From Montifringilla adamsi (Eukaryota > Chordata > Aves > Passeriformes > Passeridae), in contig JAGGNK010003335.1 in assembly GCA_017590115.1 (NCBI GenBank), positions 13,970,779-14,034,778 on the forward strand: 64,000 nucleotides of DNA, read 5' to 3'. Below the pieces are notes generated by a model, which did not search any database, was not told the DNA's origin, and was given only the letters and a program-made list of their open reading frames with translations. The position numbers and the translations under genes were made by a program. Of the stretch, positions 34,720 through 45,945 are shown piece after piece. Position 1 is the first letter of the stretch; every line of letters starts with the position of its first letter.

Positions 34720-36505
34720 GAATGAAGAAGGAAGGGAAGAAGGGAGCAAGGAAGGAAGGAAGGAGGGATAAACACACTTGGCAGGGCAGATGGAGTACAA
34801 AAAATGTTTTTAAAGAGATGCTGGCAAGGGACTCTGGTGCAAATCATCCCTGTCACGTTGGAACTTCATCCTTGATTTGCACAAGAAATACAACTCCAGT
34901 TTGGATACCCAGAATTCTTCTCAGAGAGGCATTGTGTTCCCAAAGAACAGATATGGGGTTTTTTTTTCCCTCTCTGCAGATCCTTTTTGGCTTTAAAGCT
35001 GTTTTCTTCTCCTACACACACAGATGATAATCTTTTACATGCCCTTATTAAAAAATATCACTTCCAGAAAATAAAAACACTGGCATATTCTGTACTTGTT
35101 CCTTTCTCTATCTCTGAATTAATTTCCCATTTTTTCATCTGACCTGTCAGTCATTTCATATCTCCACAATCAAGGAAAGAGGTTTAATCTCTCTCCTGGC
35201 TTTGACATCCGAATCCCTCCTCTATCCCAACCTCTCCGTGCTAAATTAACGCTCTTTTCCTTTCTCTTTGTTCCCCACAGAGATCCCTGGATGTCCAGGA
35301 ATGGTGGAGAGCTGAATGAGCCAGCCTCTGTTCCTCACCACCCTGAGCTCGTGAGGGCTCTGCAGAGATGGAGTGGGAGCACGGCCTCGCTTCCCTGAGC
35401 TGGGGCACGCTGTGGGAAGTGACTGCCCTGGCTAAGGTCCTCATCCCAACCCATCACCCACCATGCAGCACCTCCAGGAGAAGCCGGGCAAGGACAACCA
35501 AGGGACCAGGAGAGGCTCTGAGAGCCTTGGAGGGCACCAGGAAGCCACAGGAACTGAAGGAGGGGATGTCCAAAGCATGACAAATGGCGCCGAGGGTTTT
35601 TTCCCTTGGAAAAGCCTTTCCAAAAGGGAGCAGCAGGGTCTCCAGCTGGTTTGGAAGAAGCACAGCCAGGTCAGGAGCCCAGCAGGACGTGCTGATGGCA
35701 CCCTGTCCACCTGCTGGGTGGGGATCCAGGGGAAACAAGAATCTGTCCAAGACCAAGAGAGAGAAGCGTGGAAGATTCCTCCGATTTATTCTGTGCTTGT
35801 TTCTCCTTCTGGTGTCTTCTCTGTCTACCTCTTCTCCTCTAGAGAGCACGGGGCCCCTGACTGTCACCAAGGAGCAGAAGGATTGGCACAGGGCAGGAAT
35901 GGGGCCTTTGTTCTCTCCTTGCTTCAAAAAATCTCCAACTGTCCTGCCTTGGAAAGGCTGGGACCTGGCAATCCTTTTCCTTGCAGGAAGTCACATTTCA
36001 GCAGGACCAGCCACCCTTAGGAGCCAAGATTTCCCACCTGAGGCTCAGAACATGGCAAGACATCCATCCCTCTCCTGCAGCTGTGGGAAGGAGCACACCG
36101 AGCTCCTGACTTTGGATTGTGGAAAACTCACTGAGCAGAGAAAGAGATGGAGGGACTTGTGGCCTCAGGCAGAAAACAGCAGGAAAAACTGGCTGAAAAT
36201 CATAAAAAACCTTGAAGTGGCAGGTGCTGGCCCAGCTGCAGCTCTGTGGTCACTGAGCTGCTCCCAGACCTGGGCAGGACGTGCTGGTACTGAACTGTGG
36301 GAGCCCCATCTCAGACCTTCCCTCTCGGGCTTCCAGCTGCAAAACCTTTTCCCTCCAGTGCAATCCTATTTATTTATTTATTATCTCGCTGCTTGATGTG
36401 AAGCTGCTAAAGGAGCCCCCTCCCCACAAACAGCCAGCCTGTGTGAGGGCACTGAGCAGAGGGGCAGCTCACAGGGACAACTCCTGGTGCAGGTGTCCTG
36501 CTGTG
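34720..36505. other. Intergenic DNA; possible unannotated transcript exon
   Basis: A GGAAGGAAGG-type purine tract lies at 34728-34770. A strong splice-acceptor-like sequence ends at 35280, and two overlapping + frames of 185 and 270 codons follow (35463-36020, 35584-36396). I recognise no protein family and regard coding function as unlikely. Confidence 0.45.
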
Positions 36506-36722
36506 CTGGGGGGGTTGGACTTGGTGGTTTTTGAGGTTCTTTCCAAGCAAACCCACCCTGTGGTTCTGTAAGATCTGAAAAGGATGTCCCATCCCTGGAG
36601 GTGTCCAAGGATGGGTGGATGGAGCTCTGAGCACCCTGGGGTGGTGGAAGGTGTCCCTGCCCATAGCAAGGGGTGGAGCTGGGTGAGCTTTAAGGTCCTT
36701 CCACTCTAGGATTCAATGGACA
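36506..36722 (+). mobile_element. Two adjoining CR1 3' fragments
   Basis: A short sense CR1 end (TTGGACTTGGTGGTTTTTGA to CTGTGGTTCTGTA, 36510-36571) is followed directly by a second, different CR1 end (GATGTCCCATCCCTGGAGG to TTTAAGGTCCTTCCACTC, 36572-36722). Confidence 0.8.
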
Positions 36723-37627
36723 GGGGTTGGGCACACGAGGGAAGAGGAAAACTGAGACCAGGAATGCCGGTCTCAATGCAATTTGGATCTTTCAAGGACT
36801 AAGAGCATTTCATTCCCACCCCAGCTGGGAATAAATCTTCAGCTGGGCAGAGCTTTGCTGGGAAGGACAGAGGCTGCAGGAGCTCAGCAGTGCCCCTCTA
36901 TCCTGACTTTCTTTTTGCAGAGCCATGAGAGTTGCTCATCTGGGGGGTTCTCAGGTGCCCTGCTGCTCTCCCACAGCTTTCAGGATACCCTGAAATCCCT
37001 TGGCACAGCTCCCAGCTGCCCTAGGAGAACCTGATTTGTCCCTTCCCTCTGAAGAGCCCTGCCAAGGCTTAGTCCAAACCTGCTGAAGGAAGATATTTCC
37101 CACCAAAAACCTGTTCCTCAGAAGATTCCTGACTGGCTCCAGTCCCTTATTCTGTACTGGAAACACAGTCCTTGGGGTTGTTTGCAGGTTAGGGGCATGC
37201 CTGGGGTTGTGGCAGTTCTCTTTCTCCCCAGTCCCTGATGTGCCAGAGCAGGTACAGGAGAGGAAGGAATGAATTTCAATCATTTGCCAGCCCAAAGGCA
37301 GGGACCTGCCTTACAGAGCTGTCCAAATCCATCTGCCTGCCCCTTCAGGCTTGCTCCAGGGATTCCATCCTCTGCTGGATCTATTTCTGAGCGCCCTGAC
37401 CCCGGGGTTATTGTGCTGTCCCCTGGGAGGTGGCTCCGTGCTCCACAGCAGGAGCTGCTGGGAGTTTCCCACCTGCGTTTGCTCCTGGAAACTTCATTCC
37501 ATTTCCCCTCGTGCTGCTCCTCAAGCACCTGCTGTTCATGTTCTCCTGCCACCTCACCAGGGCTCCTCTTCCCCTTCCAAGACCCTCCCTGGCTCCCTGA
37601 TTGCTGCTGTTCCCTGTGTTGAGCTGG
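36723..37627. other. Intergenic DNA without recognisable genes
   Basis: Unique sequence. Nothing is recognised. Confidence 0.5.
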
Positions 37628-37785
37628 TCATTAATGAGGAATCCAAACCCAGCCCTGGAGCAGCCCCTGGCAGTGCCCAGCTGCTGTGCCAGGTCATTAA
37701 TGAGAATCCAAACCCTGGCAGTGCCCAGCTGCTGTGCCAGGTCATTAATGAGAATCCAAACCCTGGCAGTGCCCAGCTGCTGCTC
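37628..37785. repeat. 48-bp tandem repeat, three copies
   Basis: Three units of CATTAATGAGAATCCAAACC followed by CTGGCAGTGCCCAGCTGCTG and a short link. The first copy carries an insertion. The frame stays open on both strands because 48 is a multiple of three. Confidence 0.9.
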
Positions 37786-37857
37786 CCTCCCTCGTTTGGG
37801 GTGCAGGGAAGGGGCAAACGGAGCCAAAAGGGATCAGTGTTGGCACTGAGCACTCGT

Positions 37858-38124
37858 ATCCCAAAATATCAGGAAGAAATCCTTCCCTGTGAGGGTGGGG
37901 AGGTCCTGGAATGGATTTCCCAGAAAAGCTGTGGCTGCCCCATCCCTGGAAGTGCCCAAGGCCAGGTTGAACAGGGCTTGGAGCCACCTGGGATAGAAGA
38001 AGGTGTCCCTGCCCATGGCAGGGGTGGGAATTAAATGATCTTTAATGAATTAAACGATCTTTAATGAATTAAATTATCTTTAATGTCCCTCCCAACCCAA
38101 ACCATTCCAGGACTCTGTGATCCC
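37858..38124 (+). mobile_element. CR1 LINE 3' end with an internal triplication
   Basis: Sense CR1 tail: AGGAAGAAATCCTTCCCTGT, CCCCATCCCTGGAAGTGCCC, AGGTGTCCCTGCCCATGGC, then CCCAACCCAAACCATTCCAG. Between the last two blocks, a unit of about 21 bp (GATCTTTAATGAATTAAA) is repeated about three times at 38030-38085. Confidence 0.9.
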
Positions 38125-39164
38125 GTGGGGAGCAATCCCTGGTAGGGACAGGTGCATGGCCAAGGCCCAGCTCAGCAAAGCCCAGCCTGAGCTCTGGCAG
38201 TGGGGATGCTCCAGTTTTCCCACTGGGAATGGGAACTGTGCTCTGCCCTGCCTGGGAATGCCCTCCACGGGCTGGAGCTGCAGCCCTGCATGGAAGGAGA
38301 GCTGCAGGGGGCTGGGGGCACACGGGGGGCTGCCCTGGGGAGCTCTGGGTGCAGCTGGAGCACCGCGGGAGGGTCCCAGCTCTGCTCCTGTCACCGAACA
38401 AACTGTTCCCACTAATAAAGAATGGAAAGTGCTGCTCTTCCCACTCTTCTTTTTCCCAGCTGGCACCAGAGGGAGGGGCTGCCCCTGGCTGGTGGGAACA
38501 CAGAAATGCCAGGGCACTTTGGGAGGGGCTGTGGCAGCCGAGGGAGAGGCTGGATGCAGTCAGGAAAACCGGGGGGACTCAAACACAGAGTGCAGGGGCA
38601 GGGATTGCTGCTGCTGGGGGGTGATGGGTGCCAAAAACTCCAGCTGGGAATGGGCTGTGGGACCAGGCTGGAGTGGAGCTGGGCGCTGGGTGTGGGGCTG
38701 CAGGAGGAGGAGGCACCAAACACACCGAGGAGGAGGAGGAGAAAAGAGGGTGAAGGGCGATGAAGAAGGTGCTGAGCATCCCAAGGGTTTCACAGGGTGA
38801 CAGCAGAGGAATCTGGAGTCTGCTGTGGCACTGTGCTGTCCCCTGGGCTGGTTCTTCACCCACATCTCAGATCAGCTCCTTAATTCCTGCTCCCCACCCC
38901 TGCTGTTCTCCCCGCTGACCCGGGGCAGGGTGGCAGTGACAGCATTGCAGCTTCTCAGGAGCGTTTGGCAGGGGGAAAAATCAGTCCCCAAACAAGGAAA
39001 GAATCAAAATGACACATTTCCAGCTGAATTAATGACGAGACAATTAATCATCCCCATTAAAACCAATGGAGAACCCGGAGAGCCCTAATCCATAAAGATG
39101 CTCCAGGCAGCAGCACCCTGGGGCTTCACACTGCTCTGGCAGGAGCTGCAGGCAGCACTGCCAG
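38125..39164. other. Intergenic DNA without recognisable genes
   Basis: GC-rich unique sequence. Overlapping frames of 130-230 codons on several strands show low stop density and not conserved coding. Confidence 0.5.
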
Positions 39165-39430
39165 GAGAATTTGGGAATTTTATCACAGGCCAGCCTGAAA
39201 AGGAGAATTTGGGAATTTTATGACAGACCAGCCTGAAAAGGAGAATTTGGGAATTTTATCACAGGCCAGCCTGAAAAGGAGAATTTGGGAATTTTTTCAC
39301 AGGCCAGCCTGAAAAGGAGAATTTGGGAATTTTATCACAAGCCAGCCTGAAAAGGAGAATTTGGGAATTTTATCACAGGCCAGCCTGAAAAGGAGAATTT
39401 GGGAATTTTATCACAGGCCGGCCTTAAAAA
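39165..39430. repeat. 38-bp minisatellite, seven copies
   Basis: Seven exact-length 38-bp units of GAGAATTTGGGAATTTTATC followed by ACAGGCCAGCCTGAAAAG start at 39165, 39203, 39241, 39279, 39317, 39355 and 39393. Copies differ by zero to three bases, so the array is young. Confidence 0.95.
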
Positions 39431-39585
39431 CTGCACAGATCCCTGTGGAGTCACCTCCTGCTTTTCAGTGCCACTGAGCACTAAAATGCTCATCCCTGCT
39501 GTCTGTGGACATTCCCAAAGTCGCCTTGTGCGCCACCCACCCACCTCAGAGCCTTGCCCACCCTCTGCAGGCATGGATGTATTTC

Positions 39586-39655
39586 CTCCAGGATGGATTT
39601 TCCTCCAGGATGGATTTTCCCCCAGGATGGATTTTCCTCCAGGATGGATTTTCTC
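39586..39655. repeat. 17-bp tandem repeat, four copies
   Basis: Four copies of CCAGGATGGATTTTCCT with single-base variants. Confidence 0.9.
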
Positions 39656-40468
39656 CATCTCCCAACCTTTCCATCTGGATTTGCAGAGCCCTGGGCTCAG
39701 CCCTGGCTTTTGGGACTGGAGAAGTGTGAGCCTTGTTTGCCAGGAGCCCACACAACTGCAGAGAGCCCAGCAAGCATCCAGACATCTTCCTAAAGTTCCT
39801 AAAGCTTGAGAGCAAAGGGCTGTGAGGAGATGATTGCAGCCCTTCGCTGCTATAAACCCTCTCTTCATCCTTTCATGGTCCGAGGTATGGACGTGAATTA
39901 TGGCAGCTTTAAACCTCCTGAGAGCAGCTTTCTTAAGCGGCTGCTAAAGAGCATTGTTAAGCCGAGATGTCAGCGCCAGCTGCCTGAATGAGGCTGTTTT
40001 ACGAGGCACTTTAATCCTTCCAGGAATCCAGCGACCCCTTTTCCACCCACAGATCTGCTCCTGGCTCTTGTTCTCTGTCCTGTTCGTTCCTCGAGGCTCT
40101 GGCGCCGTCACCCCTGGCAGCCCCATCGTTTCCAGATGCAAACAGATTCCTAAAAACCCCACATCTGGCTGGATTTGGGGCTGCCTGGCAAGCTGCAGAG
40201 AAAGCAGGGGCTTCTCTTGTGACTACTGCAATTTTTGAGGTCATTTCGTCAGCAGGGCTGCCAGCCCCAGCAATCCCTGTGTGATGCCTTCCTGGGGTGC
40301 CCTGTGGCTTCTTGCGTGTGGATTTTTTTGGAGGATGGAGGAGGATGGAGGGGCTGTGCCCTCAAAGAGCCACGGCCACCCCAGGCACAGCCACATCCCT
40401 TTGGGATGGCCCTTCATGGCTCAGCATCCTTTTAAAATCCTGCTTTAAAATAAGCAGCAGGTGCTTTC
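39656..40468. other. Intergenic DNA, possibly including conserved regulatory sequence
   Basis: No gene is recognised. Positions 39800-40030 have a balanced, non-repetitive composition with preserved CpGs and are listed as a candidate conserved element. Confidence 0.45.
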
Positions 40469-40673
40469 CTTGCCTTCCTTATTTCCTTTCTGGATGTTTT
40501 ATCCCTTTCCTTGCCTTCCCTATTTCCCTTCTGGATGTTTTATCCCTTTCCCTGCCTTCCTTATTTCCCTTCTGGATGTTTTATCACTTTCCCTGCTTTC
40601 CTTATTTCCCTTCTGGGTGTTTTATCCCTTTCCCTGCTTTCCTTATTTCCCTTCTGGAGGTTGTGTCCCTTTC
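40469..40673. repeat. 41-bp minisatellite, five copies
   Basis: Five 41-bp units (CCTGCCTTCCTTATTTCCCT followed by TCTGGATGTTTTATCCCTTTC) start at 40469, 40510, 40551, 40592 and 40633. The + strand is pyrimidine-rich. Confidence 0.95.
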
Positions 40674-41337
40674 CCTGCTGCCTTAACCCCAATACCATTC
40701 CTGAGGCTTTTCCTTCCTGGGGCACAAGCTGGATTCACATTTCTTTCAATTCAAAAGGCACAAATCCCAGCAAATACTGGATTCAACCATTCCAAGGTGG
40801 TGATTTACCATTATTTTGATTGCTGTAGGAGAATGTTGAGTTCCCAGATGCTCTGGATTGGTCTCCATGGAAATGGGTAGGAACCTTTGGATTGCACAGT
40901 CCCGAGGCTGAGGTTTTGCTTTGCTTTCTGTGCCAGTGAAATTCCTGATGAAAACGGGAATGAGCCCAGCCCAGGCTGTCACCTGACAGCAGGAAACGAA
41001 AAACAGGAAGAAGGAGCGTTACAAAAATGGAAATGATGGTCATTAAAGCACAAAAAGTCCCATCAAAATAAATCTGGACATTGTAAACACCCAGCTGCTT
41101 CATCCATGCTGCATCCAGAGCTGCTTGTGGCTGGAAAGTGGAAAAGCAGGGAATTACCCAGTGCTGTTAACCATTAACTGCTTCCTGCAGGTTCTGGCTG
41201 CAGCCTGCACCTGGTTTTAGGGTTGATCTTCCTGCCAGGGCTACCCAAGCCAATGGAAAGGCTGGATGGGCATCCAGGGATGCAGGTGGCCACGAGCTGT
41301 GTTTGCAATGGCAACCAGGCAACAGAGCAGGGAGCTC
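40674..41337. other. Intergenic DNA without recognisable genes
   Basis: Unique sequence. Nothing is recognised. Confidence 0.5.
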
Positions 41338-41397
41338 CAGGTGGTCCCAGGTGGCTCCAGGTGGTCCCAGGTGGCTCCAGGTGGCTCCAGGTGTCAC
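41338..41397. repeat. CAGGTGGCTC 10-bp tandem repeat
   Basis: About six copies of a 10-bp unit alternating CAGGTGGTCC and CAGGTGGCTC. Confidence 0.9.
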
Positions 41398-41599
41398 AGG
41401 AGCCACGTGGGAAAGATGCTGGTCCTGGGAGCTCAGGGTGTAAATGGTCAAGAAGGGATGAGCAGGAGGATAAAAGCAGGCAGAAGGGACATCCCAGAGG
41501 CAGCAACAGCACCCAAAGGGATCCCTGGCTCAGCAGAGGTCAGGAAATGAGGAGCAAAGGAAAGGATGGTTCTTCATCAGGGACAGACAAACAGGGATG

Positions 41600-41745
41600 G
41601 CTAAGAGAAAGAGGGGAAATTGAGGCTGGATATTGGGCAGGAATTCTTCCCTGGGAGGTGCCCAGAGTAGATGGGGCTGCCCCTGGATCCCTGGCAGTGC
41701 CCAAGGCCAGGTTGGACATCGGGGCTTGGAGCCTTGCAAGAAACA
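41600..41745 (+). mobile_element. CR1 LINE fragment
   Basis: GGCTGGATATTGGGCAGGAA, TCTTCCCTGGGAGGTGCCCA, GGCAGTGCCCAAGGCCAGG: a sense-oriented CR1 tail piece that lacks the terminal octamers. Confidence 0.8.
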
Positions 41746-42421
41746 TCAGAAAAAATTGTGGAGCCACAAAGGAATTGCACACCCAGCAGACGTGGGGGAA
41801 GGGTCCCCAAAATCTGAGGTGTTTTGTTTGTCAGCTTTGAAAAGACATTTCAGATTTTCTTTCTAGAAAACAAGGAAGTCCCAGCTCCATGGTGGCTTTG
41901 TTCCCCTTTGCAGAGGAGAGGGCACTGACCCCAGGGTTGCTCCACTTCCTTCCTCCCTCCCTCAGCTGGAGAAGTTTTGTGATTTTGATGGGTTTTACAC
42001 AGCAAAGGAAGGGGGTGGGGGAGAAATGAGAACACCCTGGGCATCATCTCGACAAGTGCATTCCAGGACAGAGCAAACAAAGAGGAAATTAAATTTTCCA
42101 CTTTTCTTTTATCATTCAAAGCAAAGCGAAATGAATGCGTCAATCCAAAATGAAATTGTCTATGTTTAAGAAGCCTCCCCCAAAAGTGTAATCAGAATTT
42201 TTTTTTTCTTTTTTGAGAAAAAAAGATGGATTTGATGGAATCAGGCTCTTTGATCCCCAAATTGTGGCTAAGCAGGGTGGAATGGCACTTCCATGCTGTG
42301 GCTGCAGTTGGGTATTTCCTGCTGGTCCTTGTGCAAACTTTGATGGCTTGGTAAAAAGGTGGAGAATCCCAGCTGGGGTGGAGCCACAGACATCCCACAT
42401 CCCCTGGAAAGCTGGGAACAG
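41746..42421. other. Intergenic DNA without recognisable genes
   Basis: Unique sequence. An A/T-rich patch at 42190-42230 and a few T runs are present. No gene is recognised. Confidence 0.5.
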
Positions 42422-42737
42422 GGCAGATTTTGGCAGGATTTTGGCAGGATTTGGACAAGATTTTGACAGGATTTGGCAGAATTTTGGCAGGATTTGGACA
42501 AGATTTTGACAAGATTTTGGCAGGATTTGGACAAGATTTTGGCAGGGTTTTGTCAGGATTTTGACAAGATTTTTTCAGGATTTGGACAAGATTTTGACAG
42601 GATTTTGGCAGGATTTTCACAAGATTTTGGCAGGATTTGGACAAGATTTTGGCAGGGTTTTGTCAGGATTTTGACAAGATTTTTTCAGGATTTGGACAAG
42701 ATTTTGACAGGATTTTGGCAGGGTTTTGGCAGGACAG
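42422..42737. repeat. 11-13-bp minisatellite with a 110-bp higher-order repeat
   Basis: Units such as GATTTTGGCAG, GATTTGGACAA and GATTTTGACAG fill about 315 bp. Within it, 42511-42612 and 42621-42722 are identical over 102 bases at a 110-bp offset, so a block of about nine units was copied recently. Confidence 0.95.
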
Positions 42738-43027
42738 GAGGGAGAGGGGGAACCCCTCCTTGCTCTCCCATCCTGCCACCTCCAGCCAAGCTCTGCTGCA
42801 TCCCAGGTGCTCCTGCTGGGATAACAGCACAGAAATTCCAGTGGGCTCCAAGCAGCCCCTCCAGGGCATCACCTGTTGTTGAGGCTGCCCTTGGAGGGAG
42901 CTCAGAGCTATTTTTGGAGCTGCTCGAGGGCAGGGAGGATTAAGGAGCCCCAAATGCACAAGAGAGGGCTCGGATTTGCTCAGCCACAAACTCTGCTCCA
43001 GCTGGGGAAATGAAGGGCCAAGCTGGA

Positions 43028-43172
43028 GCCCTTGGGGAATTAAGGTTAAGTGTTAGGGAAAAAATCCCTCCCTGTGAGGGTGGGCAGGCCCTGGCACAGT
43101 GCCCAGAGCAGCTGGGGCTGTCCCTGGATCCCTGGCAGTGCCCAAGGCCAGGCTGGATGGGATGGAGCAGGT
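43028..43172 (+). mobile_element. CR1 LINE fragment
   Basis: AGGTTAAGTGTTAGGGAAAA, CCCTGTGAGGGTGGGCAGGC, CAGTGCCCAAGGCCAGGCTG: a sense-oriented CR1 tail without its last part. Confidence 0.8.
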
Positions 43173-44059
43173 CCAGAGCAAGGTGCTCACAGCTGGCAGC
43201 ACTAGGGACAATAATGACATTTATCCTTCATGGCTTTTCCCAGTATTTATTGCCTGGCTTTTCTTCTGGAGCAGAAAGAACTCTGAGGTGGGGGTCTTGT
43301 GCCTGGAAAATGTCCCTTCTGCCTGTTTTTTGGGGGGTGTTTCTTGAATCCAAACTGGCTCTCCCTTCTCATTAAAATGTTGTAAATCTCACCTCGCTCC
43401 AGCCCCTGCAGGGCTCACACACAGCCAGGCCCTGCAGAGATCCCAAAGCTCTGCTTTTCCCTGGAAACCTCTCCCCAGACCTCACATGGCCCCATCCAGG
43501 GCCCCTTCTCAGGGGATTGTTAGAGGGCAGACAAAGAGCCTGGCTCACCGTGCCCTGCACCTGCAACTGGAATTCCCTCCAGACCCATGGCAGGGCTGGT
43601 TTTCCATCTGCTTTTCAGGATTAACCCCCCCAGGGCAGTGTCCTGACTCCCTGCTGCCCTGGCCAGGTGTCTCTGTGGTGACAGAAGTGTCCCTCATTGC
43701 CCCTGACCTCCACCTGCTCCCTCCTGCACCTGGGCAGCTCCACCCACACTGACACCCCTGTTCTCCCCATCCCCTCCATCCTCGGGGGTTTTTAACCAAA
43801 ACCATGGAAAATCACCAGGAGTTCTGAGTGGGAAGTTTCCTTCCAGAGAGCTGTCTGCATTCCCTGCCCAGGCACAGGGATGAATCCCAGTGGGAGATGG
43901 ATTCCTGTATTTTAGTGATTAATGCAGCCTTCAGCAGCATCAAATACTTCTGCTGATGCAGAGAATTTACAAGCAAGAGGACAATTTACTGCATTTGGGA
44001 CTGAATAACAGTTCTTTCACAAATAAATGAAATTAATGGAAGTGATCATTCCCCCCATG
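43173..44059. other. Intergenic DNA without recognisable genes
   Basis: Unique sequence. Nothing is recognised. Confidence 0.5.
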
Positions 44060-44207
44060 CCAGGGAATCCCTGAGTGCCCAAGTCCAGGTTGGGCTTGGA
44101 ACAACCTGGGATAGTGAAAGGTGAAGAGAAAGGTGTCCCTGCCCATGGAATGAGATGATTTTTTAAGTCCCTTCCAACCCAAACCATCCCATAATTCTGT
44201 GATTCCT
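44060..44207 (+). mobile_element. CR1 LINE 3'-end fragment
   Basis: Sense CR1 end: CCAAGTCCAGGTTGGGCTTG, CCTGGGATAGTGAAAGGTG, AAGTCCCTTCCAACCCAAAC, and an ATAATTCTGTGATTC octamer end. Confidence 0.85.
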
Positions 44208-45540
44208 GAAGAGAAAGTTTTTCTCTATGAAGTCTTGTAGGGAGAGAGCGAACAATAAAGAGGCTCTGACATTAAATCACATTAATTGCAACATAATCCT
44301 GCAAACGTGCTGCTGGCTGCCAGATTTGCTCATTGCAGCAGCAGCGCACCCACATCCCTTCCCCAGGAGCTCAGTGCTCACAGAAATCACAGCAGGCTCC
44401 TTCTGCAGCTCGAGGATTCCTCCTGCTGCTGCCTTTTCTGTGGTGGTTTCTGGTTTAGAGCAGGCTCTGTCCCTCTGGTGGGTGCTTTTCCCGTGTTTTC
44501 CTGAGCATGATCCAAGCAAACCCCTGCTCTGTGTGGAGCCAAAGCCCAGCTGCAAGGTGCCTGTGGTCAGTTTAGGTGCTGCCACTCAAAAATCAGGGGA
44601 ATTGTGACCTAATTAAGGAGATTAAAAAATGAGTTTGTTCCAAAAATAGCTGTTGTGGGTGGGCAGCCCCTGTCGTGGGGCAGTGGGGCAGAGCCATGGA
44701 CCCCCCAGGCCATGCAGCTTTAAGGGTTTCAGTCTCTCTGTGGGTTTGACACCAAAGCCACCCCTGAAACTCAAATGGTCAGGTGGGAATTTTGTGGGAA
44801 TGTTCTACCTTGCCCAGCACTAAAACCCCCCAGCATCCCAGGAGCTGTTCAGTGTGTGGGAGCAGGCTCCACGTGCAGGTGTTGAGCTCCTTTCCCTTCC
44901 CAGCCTGGCAGATCCCTGGGAAAAGCCCTCTCCCTGTCCCTGGGGCAGGGCAAAGCTCCAGATGAGCCCACAGTGGTGGAAGTTGCACAGAAGAGGCCAA
45001 ACCCCAATGCACAGAGCCCAAGCTGGCCCTGTGTGTGCCACGGGGCTCAGAAGCCACTTTCTCACCCTGGCTTCCCACTAAACCACAGCTTCCCTTGAGC
45101 CCTGCTCCAGCAGACCTCATTTGACATGGAATTCTGTGCACAGGGGCAGCAGGCAGGAGCCTCTGTTTCCCAAAATATCCCTGACAGGTGCCCTTAAAAT
45201 CCTGGCAGCAGAGTGACACCACTGAGAGAGATCCCAAAATGGATTTCATCTCTTTGAGCCCAACCAGATGCAACTCTGGACCTGCAGGTCGCTTTTATTT
45301 GTCCAACATCTCTCAGGCACAGAGACTGGAGAGCAGGAACATCTCCATGTCCACAGCTCCCAGCTGGCTGCCTGGTCACAGAGCTCAGGGCTGGGGCAGG
45401 CTCTGGGTCCCCGCTGCCAAAATGTGGTCATTAAAATGATTACACAGGTTTCTCTGCCCTAATTAAGGTGCAAACAAACCCAAAGTCAGTAGTAGAGATT
45501 TTTATTTAACAGTAAATGTGAGGTGCAGAGGGATGGGAGT
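44208..45540. other. Intergenic DNA with one candidate conserved block
   Basis: No gene is seen. Positions 44225-44345 are flagged as possible regulatory sequence (ACAATAAAG and TTAATTG cores). Confidence 0.45.
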
Positions 45541-45592
45541 GGATGGATGGATGGATGGATGGATGGATGGATGGATGGATGGATGGATGGAT
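45541..45592. repeat. GGAT tetranucleotide microsatellite
   Basis: Thirteen uninterrupted GGAT units. Confidence 0.98.
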
Positions 45593-45849
45593 TCCCAATG
45601 GGAATGTGGAAGGCAGAGCACTGCATTGCACTGGGGTTTTTGGATTTCTTCCCAGCGCTGCCAAGAGGAAATCTGAAACATCAACTCCATCCCCTCCTGC
45701 ATTTTGATGTCTGAATTCCCCTGTAAAGGCAGGAAGCTCTCTCCAGGACAAACCCCACACTGTCCAACTGTTACTGTCCCTAGGGATGCCAGCCACAGGC
45801 AGGGAGGGATTTTGGAATCCTCTGCCCAGGAGCTGCAGGGGTGCAGGGG

Positions 45850-45945
45850 GCACAGAAGCTGCAGATGCTGCAGGAGCTGCAGGGAGTGCAGGATCTGCAG
45901 GATCTGCAGGAACTGCAGGAAGTGCAGGAGCCGCAGGATCTGCTC
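45850..45945. repeat. CTGCAGGA 9-12-bp tandem repeat
   Basis: About nine irregular units of GCTGCAGGA, GTGCAGGAT and CTGCAGGAAC. Confidence 0.85.

Noticed and set aside
38117..38800. 227-codon + frame near 38 kb
   Set aside because: Several frames on both strands are open at once here because of low stop density; no conserved domain.
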